This document shows, in pieces, positions 63,873-64,000 of a stretch of DNA of 64,000 nt; the first letter of the stretch is position 1; every line of letters starts with the position of its first letter. This stretch comes from Lachnospiraceae bacterium UBA4364. GTDB taxonomy: Bacteria > Bacillota > Clostridia > Lachnospirales > Lachnospiraceae. Under the pieces are notes generated by a model, which saw only the letters and a list, made by a program, of their open reading frames with translations, ran no database searches and had not been told where the DNA came from. The DNA lies in contig DGSK01000037.1 of the NCBI GenBank assembly GCA_002393955.1, positions 56,594 through 120,593 on the forward strand. The letters are read 5' to 3'. The translations under genes were made by a program, and so were the position numbers.

Positions 63873-64000
63873 TTAGCTAAAACTTCCTGCACCGTCAGGC
63901 TGGTTGCCGGTATGACAAGTGTGGGGAGTGTTAGTTGTTACTTCATCGGAAATGTGCGGCACAGAGATTCGGCTAAATAACTAAAACTTCCCACATATAG
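63873..64000. repeat. Dispersed repeat, copy E, running off the window
   Basis: AGCTAAAACTTCCTGCACCG near 63875 and AATAACTAAAACTTCCCAC near 63977 are inverted forms of the repeat ends seen in copy D, with related GCCGGTATGA and GTGTGGGGAGTGTTAG between. The unit is cut by the window end. Confidence 0.65.

Overview
The window looks like a chromosomal segment of an anaerobic gut or rumen Firmicute, most likely a Lachnospiraceae-type Clostridia. The signs are strong AGGAGG ribosome sites, moderate GC, an aspS-gatC-gatA-gatB tRNA-dependent amidation operon, a class III-like peptide deformylase, zinc-ribbon/von Willebrand A/YARHG membrane proteins, an Rpn/PD-(D/E)XK transposase-like nuclease, and SAM-I, cobalamin and TPP riboswitches. 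This assignment is inference from gene content. No rRNA, tRNA, CRISPR array, complete insertion sequence or prophage was seen.

Layout. 1-13.7 kb is mostly housekeeping: an aminotransferase cut by the window edge, trxB on the minus strand, a YidC-like/sulfatase-like fusion, aspS-gatCAB, a PurF homologue lacking the usual N-terminal cysteine, and the primary sigma factor. 13.7-18.9 kb is an accessory and partly decayed stretch: an XRE regulator, a fragment of an Rpn-like protein, the last ~60 codons of a SNF2 helicase, an unexplained promoter-driven segment, a zinc-ribbon/TPR/VWA/YARHG protein and a full Rpn-like nuclease ending in a 21-bp tandem repeat. 18.9-35.3 kb holds an MFS transporter, tex, SAM-riboswitch-metK, a GT2 glycosyltransferase, a His-rich CsoR-like repressor, a WbqC-family gene that may be leaderless, a spermidine-synthase-like membrane protein, dnaE, proC, a TrmH-type methyltransferase and pfkA.

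35.4-53.9 kb is an anaerobic (early cobalt insertion) cobalamin locus headed by a promoter, a cobalamin riboswitch and a terminator. The order is cbiK (as a lipoprotein) - beta-rich domain pair - btuF-like - btuC-like - btuD:cbiD fusion - cbiF:cbiG - cbiH - cbiJ - cbiE:cbiT - cbiA - cobO - cbiC - cbiP - cobT - cobD/cobC - cobU - a short cobU-like gene. Many junctions overlap or abut. The beta-rich domains after cbiK are out of frame by -1, exactly at a run of ten A, and have no ribosome site, which suggests programmed slippage or a recent frameshift. CbiL, CbiB and CobS are not in this window.

53.9-64 kb carries a TetR regulator and SDR dehydrogenase, a peptide deformylase-like gene, a surface LRR/SLH-like protein, a lipoprotein, a Ser-rich zinc-ribbon membrane protein, a truncated acetyltransferase, and a TPP-riboswitch operon for uptake of thiamine or its precursor (thiamine-binding protein, permease, substrate-binding lipoprotein). 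A dispersed intergenic repeat with a core near 36 bp appears at five places (20.4, 22.8, 47.8, 54.8-54.9 and 63.9 kb), always in intergenic DNA.
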